A stretch of DNA of 64,000 nucleotides from Nephrocerus scutellatus (GCA_947095585.1 OX352763.1:45806010-45870009), one strand, 5' to 3'; positions 49,001 to 53,703 are shown, counted from the stretch's first letter. Notes: a model not told the origin generated them from the letters alone. Numbers and translations are program-made.

Positions 49001-50315
49001 ACAAGCCTTGAATATAGTAGCCATATCAAAGGGAGTGAAATATTTCTTGCACCGTGCTAGAAAACCTAAACATTACGCAACATTTTTGGTGACGGTAAAT
49101 ATGTGGTCATTCCAACGAAGCTTGTCGTTAACGCACTTACCGAGAACTGCGTTATTTTCAGTTTCCTCGATGCAAGTGCCATTCATGGATAATAGCATAG
49201 GATTTAGGATTCGCTTAAACGACAGGAGACAGCATTGGGTTTTGAAAGCGTTAAATTCTACTCGATTGTTTGCTCCCCATTGTATTTTGCTGTCCAGGTT
49301 AAAATATAACGCGCTTAACATACGTATTTGTTTGAGTTCCACATGAAAAGTGTGGGGACGTTCCTTAAACTAATATGAGAAGCTAATAGTGGTGTCGTCA
49401 GCGAAAGAGTGAATTGCATTAGAAGTCATAGATAATAGATCATTAATAACATTGAGGAAGAGTGCCGGGGACAAAACAGAGCCCTGGGGAACGCCAGCAT
49501 TTAAGCAATAAACTTTAGACTTGAAACTGTCCAATAAAACAGTTTGAGCGGTCCAAAAGATAGCTTCTAATCCAGTGAAGCAGTTTATCATCGACTCCAT
49601 AAGCACGCATTTTGGACAAAAGAGCTTGATGCCAAACTCTGTCAAATGCCTTAGAAATATCGAGTGCAACAGCTTTGCGTTCTCCAAATTGATGCAAAGA
49701 CCGGTTCCACTGTTCGGTGAAATATACCATCAAATCACCAGTAGAACGTTGCCCACGAAATCCATACAGCCGGTCACTAAGGATTTCGTTGGTTTCAATA
49801 TATTTCTTGAGCTGAAAATTGATCAGGGTTTCCACGACCTTGGAAATAATGGATGTAGGTGCAATGGGTCGGTATACGAAGAAGAGGACGATGCCTCGCC
49901 TTTTTTGGGTATGGGCTGGACAAATGCTGTTTTCCAACTTCTTGGGAAGAGTCTAGAAGAATAGGATAGATGGAAAAGCTTACGCAATGGTAATGCCAGC
50001 TTGGAATGTGTGCAAAGTTTTAATAGTTTAAAGCAATTTATACCCTGGTTCCTGATCGAATATTTTTAGAAAGTGTTGAGATCAGAGATACACATGTGTG
50101 AAATGTTTGAATAATATAATGTTTTAGGAAGTGCATTAAAAATTGATAACATGATATGGTGCACCGCCGCAAACAAACAAACACATCCGGATGCAAAATT
50201 ATATAGAGAATTTAAAAACTCACCTTCTTTGTGATTGACTATTGCTGCAACTGTTGGAATACACTGAATCGGATACTTTTGTGTTGTGAGTTGATGCTGT
50301 TGATTCGCCTTCCAT
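6953..50315 (-). CDS. per: Circadian clock protein PERIOD (10 coding exons)
   Basis: Proposed join (minus strand): 50315-50224, 47891-47802, 47753-47593, 47516-47400, 38689-38604, 30334-29911, 29847-29491, 29429-28189, 28123-27989, 7093-6953. This is 2844 nt, about 947 residues, and every junction keeps phase. PERIOD is the negative arm of the fly clock: it pairs with TIMELESS, is phosphorylated by Doubletime, enters the nucleus and represses CLOCK:CYCLE. Visible domains: a conserved N-terminus with S-G-S-S-G-Y-G-G-K (Slimb-site region), a basic nuclear-localisation stretch K-T-R-K-K-K-K, PAS-A (about 185-320), PAS-B (325-440), a per-short phospho-cluster near 550 (S-S-T-E-T-P-P-S-Y), a very short Thr-Gly run near 640, and a Ser-rich acidic C-terminus. 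There is no internal stop, so it looks functional. Two points are uncertain: the exact edges of exons 4 and 5, and whether an extra exon is hidden in the 20.9-kb intron. Confidence 0.93.
7672..7701 (+). repeat. Third copy of the 29/30-bp repeat
   Basis: Identical to 4874-4903 over 30 bases and the reverse complement of 7432-7457. The flanks differ. Confidence 0.7.
7870..8636. repeat. Rep-A elements, two pieces in opposite orientation
   Basis: 7873-8130 reads on the minus strand, including the end block with TTAACTTCGCGTGC. 8165-8636 reads on the plus strand and ends in CACGCGAAGTTAATATAGAG. A tandem CAGC block (8582-8600) precedes that end. No gene seen. Confidence 0.75.
8688..10550. repeat. 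Rep-A composite: core-type element, then inverted arrays
   Basis: It opens with AACAACCCATAAAAATT and the non-repetitive core shared with copies at 24.3, 39.3 and 60.1 kb. Plus-oriented minisatellite units follow to about 9890. From about 9895 to 10550 the units run on the minus strand, so the two halves form a large imperfect palindrome with its centre at about 9892. Units vary from about 105 to 140 bp. Open frames here are by-products of the repeat. Confidence 0.8.
10555..12700 (-). mobile_element. Second LINE family (LINE-M), internally deleted
   Basis: Order on the minus strand: the end of the endonuclease domain with L-S-D-H-K (12577-12329), a linker (12105-11812), the start of the RT palm with Y-Y-R-P-I-S-V-L-S (11748-11530), then a jump to the RT C-terminus and tail (11264-10926), and an AT-rich 3' region. 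The catalytic FADD part is deleted between 11530 and 11264. Codon content is much more AT-rich than LINE-L, and the two share no close similarity. A CR1/Jockey-type clade is likely. It is dead. Confidence 0.8.
12715..13015 (-). repeat. Rep-A fragment
   Basis: About two degenerate units (TTAGCCCGATTAACTTTAA and a GGGGCGGGGCC patch), then the family end TTAGAGAATTTACATGAAAA and ATGGGTTGTTTTTT near 12990-13003. Confidence 0.75.
13020..13560 (-). other. Unassigned AT-rich stretch with a protein-like remnant
   Basis: On the minus strand about 13470-13290 reads as a coherent short peptide (includes [10 protein letters not shown] and N-L-A-E-R-C). Stops follow. I do not recognise it; a decayed transposon protein is the likely origin. 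Confidence 0.3.
13700..14190 (+). repeat. Rep-C repeat, about three units of roughly 150-190 bp
   Basis: Units carry CACACGTGCCACACGCGAAACG, then TCATACGTGGAATAT, ATTTTGG-TTTAGA and a TTTCAGCTCTCTAGGTC-type block. Relatives lie at 23.88-24.09 kb, 38.98-39.09 kb and 45.69-45.84 kb. CpG-rich blocks alternate with AT-rich ones. No gene. Confidence 0.7.
14435..14612 (+). repeat. G/T-rich tract of TTTTGxGGGTCT-like units
   Basis: About 13-15 imperfect 11-13-bp units (for example TCTTTTGGGGGTCTTTTGA). All the G runs are on one strand, so it could form G-quadruplex or R-loop structures. No coding potential. Confidence 0.6.
14640..15060. repeat. Dispersed repeat (Rep-D), inverted relative to 17.34-17.54 and 18.83-18.94 kb
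   Basis: About 14790-14940 is the reverse complement of sequence near 17400-17540 and of 22780-22900. About 14940-15010, with TACTACTACTAAGTATAAGA, is inverted relative to 17340-17400 and 21330-21390. About 14650-14710 is inverted relative to 18885-18935. The left flank of the duplicated block is therefore repeated in reverse inside it. Confidence 0.6.
15180..17300 (+). mobile_element. LINE-L copy 1 in the tandem duplication, internally deleted
   Basis: 5' UTR sequence (15180-15357) matches that of the 56-kb copy. A roughly 350-bp insert that includes Rep-B units follows (15358-15710). The endonuclease domain (15718-16214) contains L-A-L-S-E-T and the catalytic A-G-D-F-N motif. The endonuclease end with S-S-D-H-C follows after a stop. 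Large deletions then join it to a scrap of RT (G-S-V-L-S-P) and to the RT C-terminal region (16806-17138), which stops at 17136. The FADD segment is missing, so it cannot be active. Confidence 0.88.
15430..15600 (+). repeat. Rep-B units (short array)
   Basis: About 1.5 units of the 117-bp repeat (key words ATGAAACTCGGTATGTAGGA and CTATGGAAATTCTGG). The full array is at 19086-19575. Confidence 0.75.
17545..18812 (+). repeat. Rep-A array in duplication copy 1
   Basis: About nine units on the plus strand, from TCACCGGAGCTACACGTG to the family end with a CCAGC block and GAAGTTAATACATATAGAGAA. Sub-unit losses distinguish it from copy 2 at 21.5-22.6 kb. Confidence 0.8.
19086..19575 (+). repeat. 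Rep-B tandem array, unit 117-118 bp
   Basis: The word ATGAAA-TCGG recurs at 19086, 19204, 19322, 19439 and 19556, spacings 118, 118, 117, 117. Units carry GGACTAAGATGCGACTATAA and GGCCAATAGGGTCTGGAATT. Related arrays are at 15430 and 27230. Confidence 0.85.
19670..21300 (+). mobile_element. LINE-L copy 2 in the tandem duplication
   Basis: Same structure as the 15.7-17.3 kb copy: endonuclease frame 19708-20204, RT scrap 20478-20714, RT C-terminal frame 20854-21126. An extra stop at 20826 (TAA in place of GAA) shortens the last frame compared with copy 1. Not active. Confidence 0.88.
21543..22627 (+). repeat. Rep-A array in duplication copy 2
   Basis: Same array as 17545-18812 but with units lost around 21965 and 22110. 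A small (AATAG)n run (22455-22480) sits near its right part. Confidence 0.8.
22742..23335. other. Rep-D remnant, then unassigned intronic DNA
   Basis: 22780-22900 is a further Rep-D copy. 22900-23335 shows no similarity to other parts of the window and no coding signal. A 7-bp hairpin (GCGAGCT, TCTC, AGCTCGC) lies near 23262. Confidence 0.4.
23338..23862 (+). repeat. Rep-A element
   Basis: Complete in layout: AACAACTCATAAAAATAAA left end, about four units, then the GGGTTAAAAATTGATCGCAAGA end block with (AAACACACGGGCACGCGAAG) and TTAATATAGAGA. Confidence 0.8.
23875..24085 (+). repeat. Rep-C-like CpG-rich tandem repeat (three units)
   Basis: Units of about 70-80 bp, each with CACGCGACGCGC-type blocks, CACGTCATCGCAAGCCAAG, and TTTTAAAACAAG. 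Contains several CACGTG words by composition, so E-box calls here should be ignored. Confidence 0.7.
24341..25203 (+). repeat. Rep-A core-type element, plus orientation
   Basis: A 22-A run leads into AACAACCCATAAAAATT. A unique core of about 500 bp follows, shared with three other copies. It contains a run of TCTC repeats at about 24773-24785 and a near-palindrome GCGCAGCCGACTGCGC at about 24801. One or two minisatellite units and the GAAGTTAATATAGAG end complete it. No open frame of note; a non-autonomous mobile element is likely. Confidence 0.82.
25204..25900 (+). repeat. Rep-A minisatellite element
   Basis: Starts AAATTTTTCATGTAAATTCT directly after the previous element and contains about five units, ending at GGGTTAAAAATTGATCACAA. 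Confidence 0.8.
25925..26495 (+). repeat. Rep-E, unknown repeat (copy 1)
   Basis: Broadly the reverse complement of 60838-61265, for example GGGAGTATTCCCTTGGCAAT versus its partner near 60842-60862, and CATTTGGACTCG near 26286. Short open frames (73 and 92 codons) have no recognisable domain. Its class is unknown. Confidence 0.5.
26512..27112 (+). mobile_element. LINE-L 3' fragment with internal deletion
   Basis: Matches LINE-L from about 2925 to the end of the frame, lacking about 120 bp at 26768, where C-P-K-L-E jumps to R-L-N-T. It ends near the LINE stop without a clear poly(A). Confidence 0.85.
27230..27640 (+). repeat. Rep-B array, degenerate
   Basis: About four units (GTATGTAGGACTAAGATGC recurring at intervals of roughly 100-120 bp), more diverged than the 19-kb array. 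Confidence 0.75.
27989..28123 (-). CDS. per: period exon 9
   Basis: Acceptor AATTTTAG before 28123 and donor ATG|GTATGA after 27989. 45 codons in phase 0, encoding a Ser/Thr-rich part with [10 protein letters not shown], a conserved stretch of the PERIOD C-terminal half. Confidence 0.85.
28189..29429 (-). CDS. per: period exon 8 (largest)
   Basis: 1241 nt, from the split Gly after PAS-B (V-F-Q-G-P-K-Y-C-N) to N-F-T-T before donor GTACGT. It contains [45 protein letters not shown] (per-short phosphorylation region), [10 protein letters not shown], and a Thr-Gly stretch cut to T-G-T-G-T. Known: in Drosophila melanogaster the Thr-Gly run is long and polymorphic; a short one is usual in other flies. 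The following region includes sites linked to Doubletime and CLOCK binding. No stop. Confidence 0.93.
29491..29847 (-). CDS. per: period exon 7 (PAS-B)
   Basis: Follows a 63-bp intron (29910-29848, GTAAAT...TGCAG). That intron is itself in frame and would be read through if retained. Reads [56 protein letters not shown]. This is the PAS-B fold used in PER dimers. It ends at donor CAAG|GTAACT, and the next acceptor is an unusual AAG (29430). Confidence 0.93.
29911..30334 (-). CDS. per: period exon 6 (PAS-A)
   Basis: Acceptor TTATAG before 30334. Reads [47 protein letters not shown], then [16 protein letters not shown]. This is the PERIOD PAS-A domain for PER-PER and PER-TIM contacts. In Drosophila the classic long-period allele lies in this domain. 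Confidence 0.95.
30590..30795. repeat. Degenerate TTTAACTA repeat
   Basis: About 15 imperfect copies of a CTTTAACTAC-like 9-11-bp unit. Simple intronic repeat. Confidence 0.6.
31476..32845 (+). pseudogene. ORF1 (gag-like, zinc-knuckle) of the R1-like LINE
   Basis: Open frame with an in-frame TGA at 31872, reopening at 31887, then a frame change near 32460. Features are a Lys-rich middle part and a C-terminus with zinc knuckles: [28 protein letters not shown] and a third, divergent C-x2-C motif ending K-C-P. Known: such proteins bind the element RNA. The stop overlaps the start of ORF2 as ATGA (32842-32845), suggesting termination-reinitiation translation. Confidence 0.82.
32842..35725 (+). 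pseudogene. ORF2 (endonuclease + reverse transcriptase) of the R1-like LINE
   Basis: Endonuclease: I-Q-I-N-L-N-H-C at the start, L-I-S-E-P-Y, and G-G-D-F-N-A-W (catalytic). [41 protein letters not shown] and F-A-D-D-I-A-V-V. C-terminus: C-P-D-C-x7-H-A-I-F-H-C. Known: this set, with the NLNHC start and the CCHC tail, is typical of the R1 clade. Frame breaks lie near 33340, 33480, 33540, 34030, 34250, 34676 (stop TGA) and 35430. It is not expected to make a working protein. Confidence 0.85.
36010..36398 (+). mobile_element. Second, truncated copy of the R1-like LINE (5' ORF1 part)
   Basis: Begins TTGATAATGGCTTTGAG, matching the first copy from 31458, and runs into ORF1 sequence (GATGGAAAAAGGCGTTCAGT) before ending in Rep-A. 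It directly follows the first copy's poly(A), so the two are in tandem. Stops in all frames. Confidence 0.75.
36405..38272. repeat. Rep-A elements, head-to-head, with SINE insertion
   Basis: 36405-36700 runs plus (left end CAACCCATAAAACTTTAAA). 36700-38272 runs minus, with about nine units and the family end ATGGGTTGTTTTTT at about 38251-38264. A SINE interrupts it at 37586-37841. No host gene. Confidence 0.8.
37586..37841 (-). mobile_element. tRNA-derived SINE, copy 1, with 15-bp target-site duplication
   Basis: GGAGTGCCCGTATAA is repeated exactly at 37571-37585 and 37842-37856, flanking the element. Read on the minus strand it starts GGGCGCCGTGGCTCAGTGG (A box) and then GGTTCGTGGTTCGAATCCC (B box), a pol III promoter of tRNA type. 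A roughly 180-bp body unrelated to tRNA follows, ending in a TA-rich tail. Inserted into a Rep-A unit, so younger than that unit. Confidence 0.9.
38604..38689 (-). CDS. per: period exon 5 (small)
   Basis: Acceptor TTTTTAG before 38689 and donor GAGAG|GTAATT after 38604. 86 nt, joined in phase 1 from exon 4 and in phase 0 to exon 6. It reads [10 protein letters not shown], then N-E-K-L-R-E, leading into E-S-F-C-C. A second in-phase acceptor (TTTAG, exon start 38683) lies 6 nt further on and would drop two residues. Identified by splice signals, phase fit and the K-x-R/K-E ending rather than by strong similarity. Confidence 0.7.
38985..39093 (+). repeat. Rep-C, left part (split by the gypsy-type element)
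   Basis: CACACGCGCCACACACGACT-type CpG blocks, ending in CGCG at 39090-39093. The other part resumes at 45688 after the inserted element. Confidence 0.65.
39094..40311 (+). repeat. 5' LTR (split by Rep-A at 39337-40100)
   Basis: 39094-39336 plus 40101-40311. It starts GGTTATGTCGATCTCGCC and carries the internal repeat GTTCAACTGAGTTCTTCAAA (three copies here, two in the 3' LTR). It ends with GACCACCAAAATT. A TATA-like CATAAAAGTAAAG lies near 39177. Confidence 0.85.
39337..40100 (+). repeat. Rep-A core-type element inside the 5' LTR
   Basis: Starts after CATAAAG with AACAACCCATAAAAATTA and ends at AGTTAATATAGAGAATTTAA. Comparison with the uninterrupted 3' LTR fixes its edges to within a few bases, the best boundary evidence for this family. 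Contains the GCGCAGCCGACTGCGC near-palindrome. Confidence 0.85.
40311..40326 (+). other. Primer-binding site
   Basis: TGGCGCAGTCGGTTAA sits directly at the end of the 5' LTR. It resembles the tRNA-Ser-type site used by several gypsy-group retroelements of flies. Confidence 0.75.
40450..42140 (+). pseudogene. gag: gag remnant of the gypsy-type element
   Basis: Open stretches at 40495-40851 and on to 41210 show a retroviral Gag-like pattern ([13 protein letters not shown] near the middle). A TAG stops the first at 40849. Rep-A interrupts the gene at about 41215-41857; it resumes with Asn/Gln-rich sequence that reaches about 42140. No complete frame. Confidence 0.65.
41215..41857 (+). repeat. 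Rep-A element inside gag
   Basis: Five units at 109-120-bp spacing (GGAGATACA at about 41242, 41351, 41471, 41590), then the end block with ACACACAAACC repeats and GAAGTTAATATAGAG. The left family end is missing, so it is 5'-truncated or its boundary differs. Confidence 0.8.
42150..43216 (+). pseudogene. pol: Protease and reverse transcriptase remnant of the gypsy-type element
   Basis: A protease active-site L-I-D-T-G appears at about 42208-42222 and is followed at once by a TGA. The RT frame 42349-42657 holds W-I-V-P-K-K and [11 protein letters not shown], ending in a TAA. After a gap the second frame (42780-43220) starts M-P-F-G-L-K-N-A and has the catalytic Y-L-D-D at about 42873. It stops at 43218, and the RNase H domain that should follow is absent. 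Confidence 0.85.
43231..43960 (+). pseudogene. Integrase remnant of the gypsy-type element
   Basis: The HHCC zinc-binding module is visible (C-G-T-C at about 43526; upstream H-x-G-H-A). Core-domain pieces follow in shifting frames, with D-N-E-F near 43790 and an N-x-D-I-E-R-F-H block near 43880. A (TA)n run at 43621-43642 breaks the frame. TAA stops near 43745 and 43938 complete the inactivation. Confidence 0.75.
43949..44935 (+). pseudogene. env: Integrase tail joined by deletion to envelope remnant
   Basis: The 183-codon frame 43949-44500 begins as the integrase C-terminal part and, around 44170, passes into coiled-coil-like sequence (N-N-H-N-I-I, then repeated Asn/Lys/Glu heptads) that belongs to the envelope stalk. 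The junction implies loss of most of the envelope gene 5' part. Broken envelope sequence then runs to about 44935. No membrane anchor in frame was found. Confidence 0.65.
44928..44945 (+). other. Polypurine tract
   Basis: AGGAGGTTTTCAGAGGGAG directly before the 3' LTR, the expected plus-strand primer site. Confidence 0.6.
44946..45687 (+). repeat. 3' LTR (split by a roughly 350-bp insert)
   Basis: 44946-45215 and 45568-45687 match the 5' LTR closely (GGTTATGTCGATCTCGCC start, GACCACCATAATT end). Differences from the 5' LTR are scattered, so the element is not new. Confidence 0.85.
45216..45567. mobile_element. Unclassified insert in the 3' LTR
   Basis: Absent from the 5' LTR. It contains an internal tandem duplication of roughly 110 bp (TTTTTCACGCGTCCAAACCG at about 45249 and 45350). 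Its ends show a partial inverted match (CGTGTACGCTAT versus ATAGCGTACG), so it may be a small DNA transposon. No gene. Confidence 0.5.
45688..46240. repeat. Rep-C, right part, then unassigned AT-rich DNA
   Basis: 45690-45840 resumes the Rep-C unit (TTTCAGCTCTCTAGGTTGTG). 45840-46150 shows nothing recognisable. 46165-46230 is a short run of GACGCATGTGACGCGTGTGG-like CpG words. Confidence 0.5.
46546..46845 (+). mobile_element. tRNA-derived SINE, copy 2
   Basis: A tRNA-like head at 46547-46618 has A box TGGCTCAGTGG (46555-46565) and B box GGTTCGAATCC (46598-46608). The body matches the 37.6-kb copy, including GGTCACGAGAAGCTAGGCCT and GGACCGCAATGGTCTGTCGC. A second B-box-like GTTCGAATCC occurs in the body at about 46712. 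It ends in an AT-rich tail within an AT-rich target, so the duplication cannot be set. Confidence 0.88.
47099..47341. mobile_element. MITE candidate with 13-bp inverted ends
   Basis: CGTGTCCCATGTA at 47099-47111 is exactly inverted at 47329-47341, giving a 243-bp unit without coding capacity. It lies in per intron 4, about 50-60 bp from exon 4. No clear target duplication was seen. Confidence 0.5.
47400..47516 (-). CDS. per: period exon 4
   Basis: Acceptor TTTGCAG before 47516. The exon reads [10 protein letters not shown] and then [12 protein letters not shown]. Two donors keep the same phase: TATA|GTATTT (end 47400) or TTTTGT|GTAATT (end 47391, adding three residues). Confidence 0.75.
47593..47753 (-). 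CDS. per: period exon 3 (basic NLS region)
   Basis: 161 nt between TTTACAG and GTGAGT. It reads [18 protein letters not shown], a basic cluster at the place of the known PERIOD nuclear-localisation sequence, followed by a variable acidic stretch. The intron from exon 2 is only 48 bp. Confidence 0.88.
47802..47891 (-). CDS. per: period exon 2
   Basis: Acceptor TTAACAG before 47891, donor CATGT|GTAATG after 47802. It reads [11 protein letters not shown], then [15 protein letters not shown]. Known: this serine cluster is where the Slimb ubiquitin ligase recognises phosphorylated PERIOD in Drosophila. The donor chosen is the one that keeps phase. Confidence 0.9.
47892..48363. other. per intron 1, unassigned part
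   Basis: AT-rich intronic DNA between exon 2 and the LTR candidate. No gene, repeat or motif recognised. Confidence 0.4.
48364..48682 (+). mobile_element. Solo-LTR candidate (319 bp)
   Basis: Begins TGTTACGAAAAG and ends TTCCGTAACA, giving short inverted ends TGTTACG...CGTAACA. It has a TATA-like AGTATAAGAAT near 48407 and an AATAAA (about 48615-48620) before the end. No internal retroelement gene lies next to it and no clean target duplication is visible. A BEL/Pao- or copia-type LTR is possible. Confidence 0.5.
48793..50008 (-). mobile_element. LINE-L copy in per intron 1, reversed
   Basis: Covers LINE-L from just before the RT core (S-W-K-x-A-F-V-Q-P) through the F-A-D-D block (F-A-D-D-T-T-I) to near I-A-S, without a 3' end. 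Frame breaks at about 49690, 49345 and 48970. Same orientation as per. Confidence 0.85.
50030..50218 (+). repeat. Rep-A end fragment abutting the per splice donor
   Basis: A single partial unit and the family end ATATAGAGAATTTAAAAA, which runs to about 50218. The per exon 1 donor GTGAG(T) on the minus strand starts at 50223, so only about 5 bases of the original intron remain before the insertion. Confidence 0.75.
50224..50315 (-). CDS. per: period exon 1 (coding start)
   Basis: ATG at 50315 in context ACAATGG. It reads [16 protein letters not shown], then [12 protein letters not shown], the conserved PERIOD N-terminus. Donor GAAG|GTGAGT. A candidate acceptor TTTGAAG lies about 10 nt upstream of the ATG, consistent with a separate noncoding first exon further upstream, as in Drosophila; that exon was not located. 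Confidence 0.93.
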
Positions 50316-51149
50316 TGTAAATGATCTTCAAATTAAACAGAAAATTCAATTTATGACTATCTTGTGTTTGATCATTTTAATCATGACATATAACCATGTC
50401 TAAGATAAACTTTGTAAGCGTTTTAATGTGTCGAAGTGTGTCGAAAACAATTCTAAATTATGTGGTAGAATAAAATAGAAAATATGAATTATTTTGTGTC
50501 TGTTTCTCGAGAAGGCCTGTCATATGAGTTCCAGGCCATACACTTCTTCCCTAAGGGCGAGTTACGGATGTAGTCTTTCTTGATAAAGCGAACTGCAGCG
50601 TACTGAGGGTAGGAATGTAGTTCTCGTGCGACTGATTCAAAGAATTATTCTTTTTCATCGTCTGGGAGATTCCTGTGAATGTTTATATGGCTTTTATGCT
50701 TTTAAATTTGCTCGCAGGACAAGGTTGCATAGTCATTTATTTACTGCTTTAAATCCAACATTGGTTGGTATCATTCTGACTAGAAGCTGACTAGAAAGCC
50801 ATCTCCGAGCATATGATGTCTTGCATGACAGCTCTAGTTAACATAATTAACATATGTTAACATTCAGATTATTGTAAGTAACCATTCCACGTCCACCGCA
50901 CCACTTTAATTGCTGCTATGACCGCTTTATATTTAGACATCGATAGAAAGATAGATAGGTAATCGATTAGCTGTTGTGCAGATCGAGCCCCTTACACTGA
51001 CTGTAAAAATGTTCCAGGAGAAAATTCTTAAATCAAAATTTAGCCGTTTTAGTTTTTGTGGTCATTGTCGTGGTGTTTACAAAGCAAATTTGCGGCTCCG
51101 TATTTATGTTTTTTTACAGGCGAAATTATTGGCCTCTCAATTTCGGAGA

Positions 51150-51400
51150 CTATTATAATGATGAGATCTACGAACATTACTGCGATGTCGACATGTTGAA
51201 GAAAATTAAGCTCGGTAGGCTCAAGTAGGCAGGAGACTTAGCTCACATTACCAGGGAGGGTCCTGCTCGGGTTTTTTGCGGTACAATTTATGGGACACTA
51301 GAGCGAGGCCTGCCAAGCATACTCTGGAAGGATGGAGTAGACCAGGACGCATAAAGCTTAGGGATAGGGAAATTACCGGCGGGCCTCATTGAGGTTTAAT
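51150..51400 (+). mobile_element. LINE reverse-transcriptase tail remnant
   Basis: A short conceptual reading (A-G-D-L-A-H-I, then W-K-D-G-V-D-Q-D-A) resembles the C-terminal region after the RT of RTE- or Jockey-type LINEs (W-A-G-H-x-x-R-M ... R-W-x-D-x-V). Stops present. Too short to classify. Confidence 0.5.
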
Positions 51401-51429
51401 AGCACTTTCACCAGTCAGAAAATATACGG

Positions 51430-51435
51430 CACGTG
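51430..51435. promoter_or_regulatory. E-box CACGTG, 1.1 kb upstream of per ATG
   Basis: Perfect palindromic E-box in unique sequence (GGCACGTGCA). Known: CLOCK:CYCLE bind CACGTG in the per promoter of Drosophila. Functional role is inferred from the position only. Confidence 0.4.
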
Positions 51436-51724
51436 CATACATACTTCATTTTATTCATTCTTTTTTATTGATCGATGGGCCTCAAATGTATCTACATATA
51501 TTAGTTAAATCGTTTTCATTATTACTCCATATTTTCCGAACAGCTCTCTTATCTAAAGCCTACATTCTTACAAATACGTTTTATTTTATTTTGTTGTTAA
51601 AAAATTAATTGAATTGAAGTTGAGTTTTTCTTAGTTTTATGGAAATGCGTAATATGAAGAACTAACAAAAAAAATTAAAAGCTAACAGCTGTTTGTCACA
51701 TCTTTGTTATCACTAATAATACAC

Positions 51725-52290
51725 CGAAATGTTTAGGATTCTAATGCGTTGCATAAAGTATTTCTCTTCCTTAAACCTGGCTATTATTAAAAATGCGTTT
51801 AATCGCCCAAGTGTATTGCCTGTTCAGATGACCGCCTTGCATATACTTGACAGAGTAGATAACCGCGCTATTAAAATTATTGGTGACGTATATATATCTC
51901 GAAGTCGATACGATATTTGAACGAATCGGCTGTTCAAATATCGTAGGAATGTTTCTTGCTTGTAAAACTGCTTTATAGCTGTAATCACGAGCGGTGTTCA
52001 ATAGCAATAGCCAGGTGCATCTTGTCCATTCCAACATTACTGGTGGCACTAAAGCCCACAAGTAGGTATACCCTTAACTCAATATTTGGACGTACTGATC
52101 ACTACATAGATTCCTTCATTTGCAGCATCTCAAAAATGTGGAATAAATTTCCAAGTTCTGTGTTTGCGCATCTAAATCTTATTATGTGTTACATATGCAT
52201 TCAAGTCGCATATGCATAGACATCTGCTCGTTTCTGCTCTTAGTACGACGCCTACGCTGAGCTTAGCATAATAAGGGTGCAAATTATGTA
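51725..52290 (+). mobile_element. Old, diverged LINE-L relative (3' part)
   Basis: Follows the LINE-L C-terminal region with clear divergence (K-Y-F-S-S-L-N-L-A-I-I, then R-A-I-K-I-I-G-D and M-W-N-K-F-P-S-S-V-F). It ends with GCATAATAAGGGTGCAAATT, close to the LINE-L 3' UTR. The oldest member of the family here. Confidence 0.8.
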
Positions 52291-52329
52291 CACTTTAAAG
52301 AAATTGATAATTCATTTATATACAATAAA

Positions 52330-52826
52330 CTAGCTGTTCCCGGGCGCTTCGATACCCGCCCACTGACGCCACGCTCACTTACACCCACGTTTCCCGGCTG
52401 CCCCATCCCACTGACCCCCGCCCCCTGAACTCGCGCCCACTGACGCCACGCCCACTTACACCCCAATAACTAACCAACTCACCAATCCAGAAAACTATAG
52501 AATCGACACTTATACAGGCAAAAAATGTACGAAGATCATATACAGGGAAAACTACATTTTTCACCCCAGCGCCACCTATCGGGTCCAAATTTTGTCAACG
52601 ACTTTCTTTTTATTTAAATATTATATGGTGTGAATTTGAGCCAAATCGTTCCATAGAATTTTCGGGAAAAAAACGATACCAGCGCCATCTGCCGGGCTGA
52701 TTTGTGAATCTAAACCATCCAGGGCGTCACCCAAACGCATACAAAAAAATTCATTCAAATCGGTCCAGCCGTTTAGGAGGAGTTCAGTGACATACACACG
52801 TACAGTAGAATTATATATATAAAGAT
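52330..52826 (+). mobile_element. RTE-tail or SINE-like retroelement
   Basis: The start CTAGCTGTTCCCGGGCGCTT and the end CAAATCGGTCCAGCCGTTTA, then TTCAGTGACATACACACG and ATTATATATATAAAG, match the pattern of RTE-clade 3' ends and the SINEs that copy them. A C-rich minisatellite part (CCCACTGACGCCACGC, repeated) lies at 52365-52460. Confidence 0.65.
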
Positions 52827-53053
52827 AACAAAGTTTTCCACAATTTGCGTGGCAATATAGCGGTTATGATATAATAATGATATACTCTAATGGATCGAAG
52901 TAATGATTATAATAGTCTGGCAACTGGACGGACGCACTGATATTGCTAAATCTAACGACACTTCACTGCATTTAACAAATCGTTGGAATAGCCTTGCCTT
53001 GTGAAATAGGAAGGCTCTTCAAAGTATGTGTATCTTTATTATTCCTACACGTT

Positions 53054-53059
53054 CACGTG
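53054..53059. promoter_or_regulatory. E-box CACGTG, 2.7 kb upstream of per ATG
   Basis: Perfect CACGTG (GTTCACGTGCAC) in sequence that matches no repeat family in the window. Candidate CLOCK:CYCLE site. Confidence 0.4.
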
Positions 53060-53703
53060 CACAAACATTTGCAACGTTGTTGTCACACTGTTTTTTCATA
53101 TATTGCTTGAAACGTGGACTCATAATTATAACTACTGGCCCGTGTTTTTGGATATTAACAAATCCTACGAAAGCATAATCCCGGAAACCGTTATCACGAA
53201 AGGAAGTTATTTATGTTTATTTAAGTAGATATTTAAATGTTAACATATGTATTGATTTTGAAGAATGGAATAAAACTCCCTTAAGGAAAACCAAAACCAA
53301 CACATTTTTAGTAAAAACTAAACAAGTACATCTTGCTTAAAAAAAAATGTTGATTGCGTTACACGTTTAGTAAAAGTCGTTATTATATTATTGTTGGTTA
53401 ATTGGCTTTTCTCTGGTCGAATTCTGTAGCAATAAGTACAACCGTAATTGAAATACGTACTTTTTTCCTAGATTATGATAAATTTCAACAATATTTTAGT
53501 ACAGCAGCACTTCAAATAAATACTTATTGCAAAATTGTTTATTCTTTTTAGTCGAAGAAATTTCAAATAGACAACCGCTATCGTTTAGTAACGTACGAAC
53601 ACTGAGCGTATCAATTAAAAATTGCAAAAGATTCACCATCAAACGAAGCCCCGCATAGCGAGAGAAAGGGAGATAATCGTTTCTCAGAAGTCACACTCGT
53701 CAA

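Noticed and set aside
6953..50315. period as a pseudogene or a retrocopy
   Set aside because: Introns are present, every junction keeps phase, and no stop or frameshift is seen in 2.8 kb of coding sequence.
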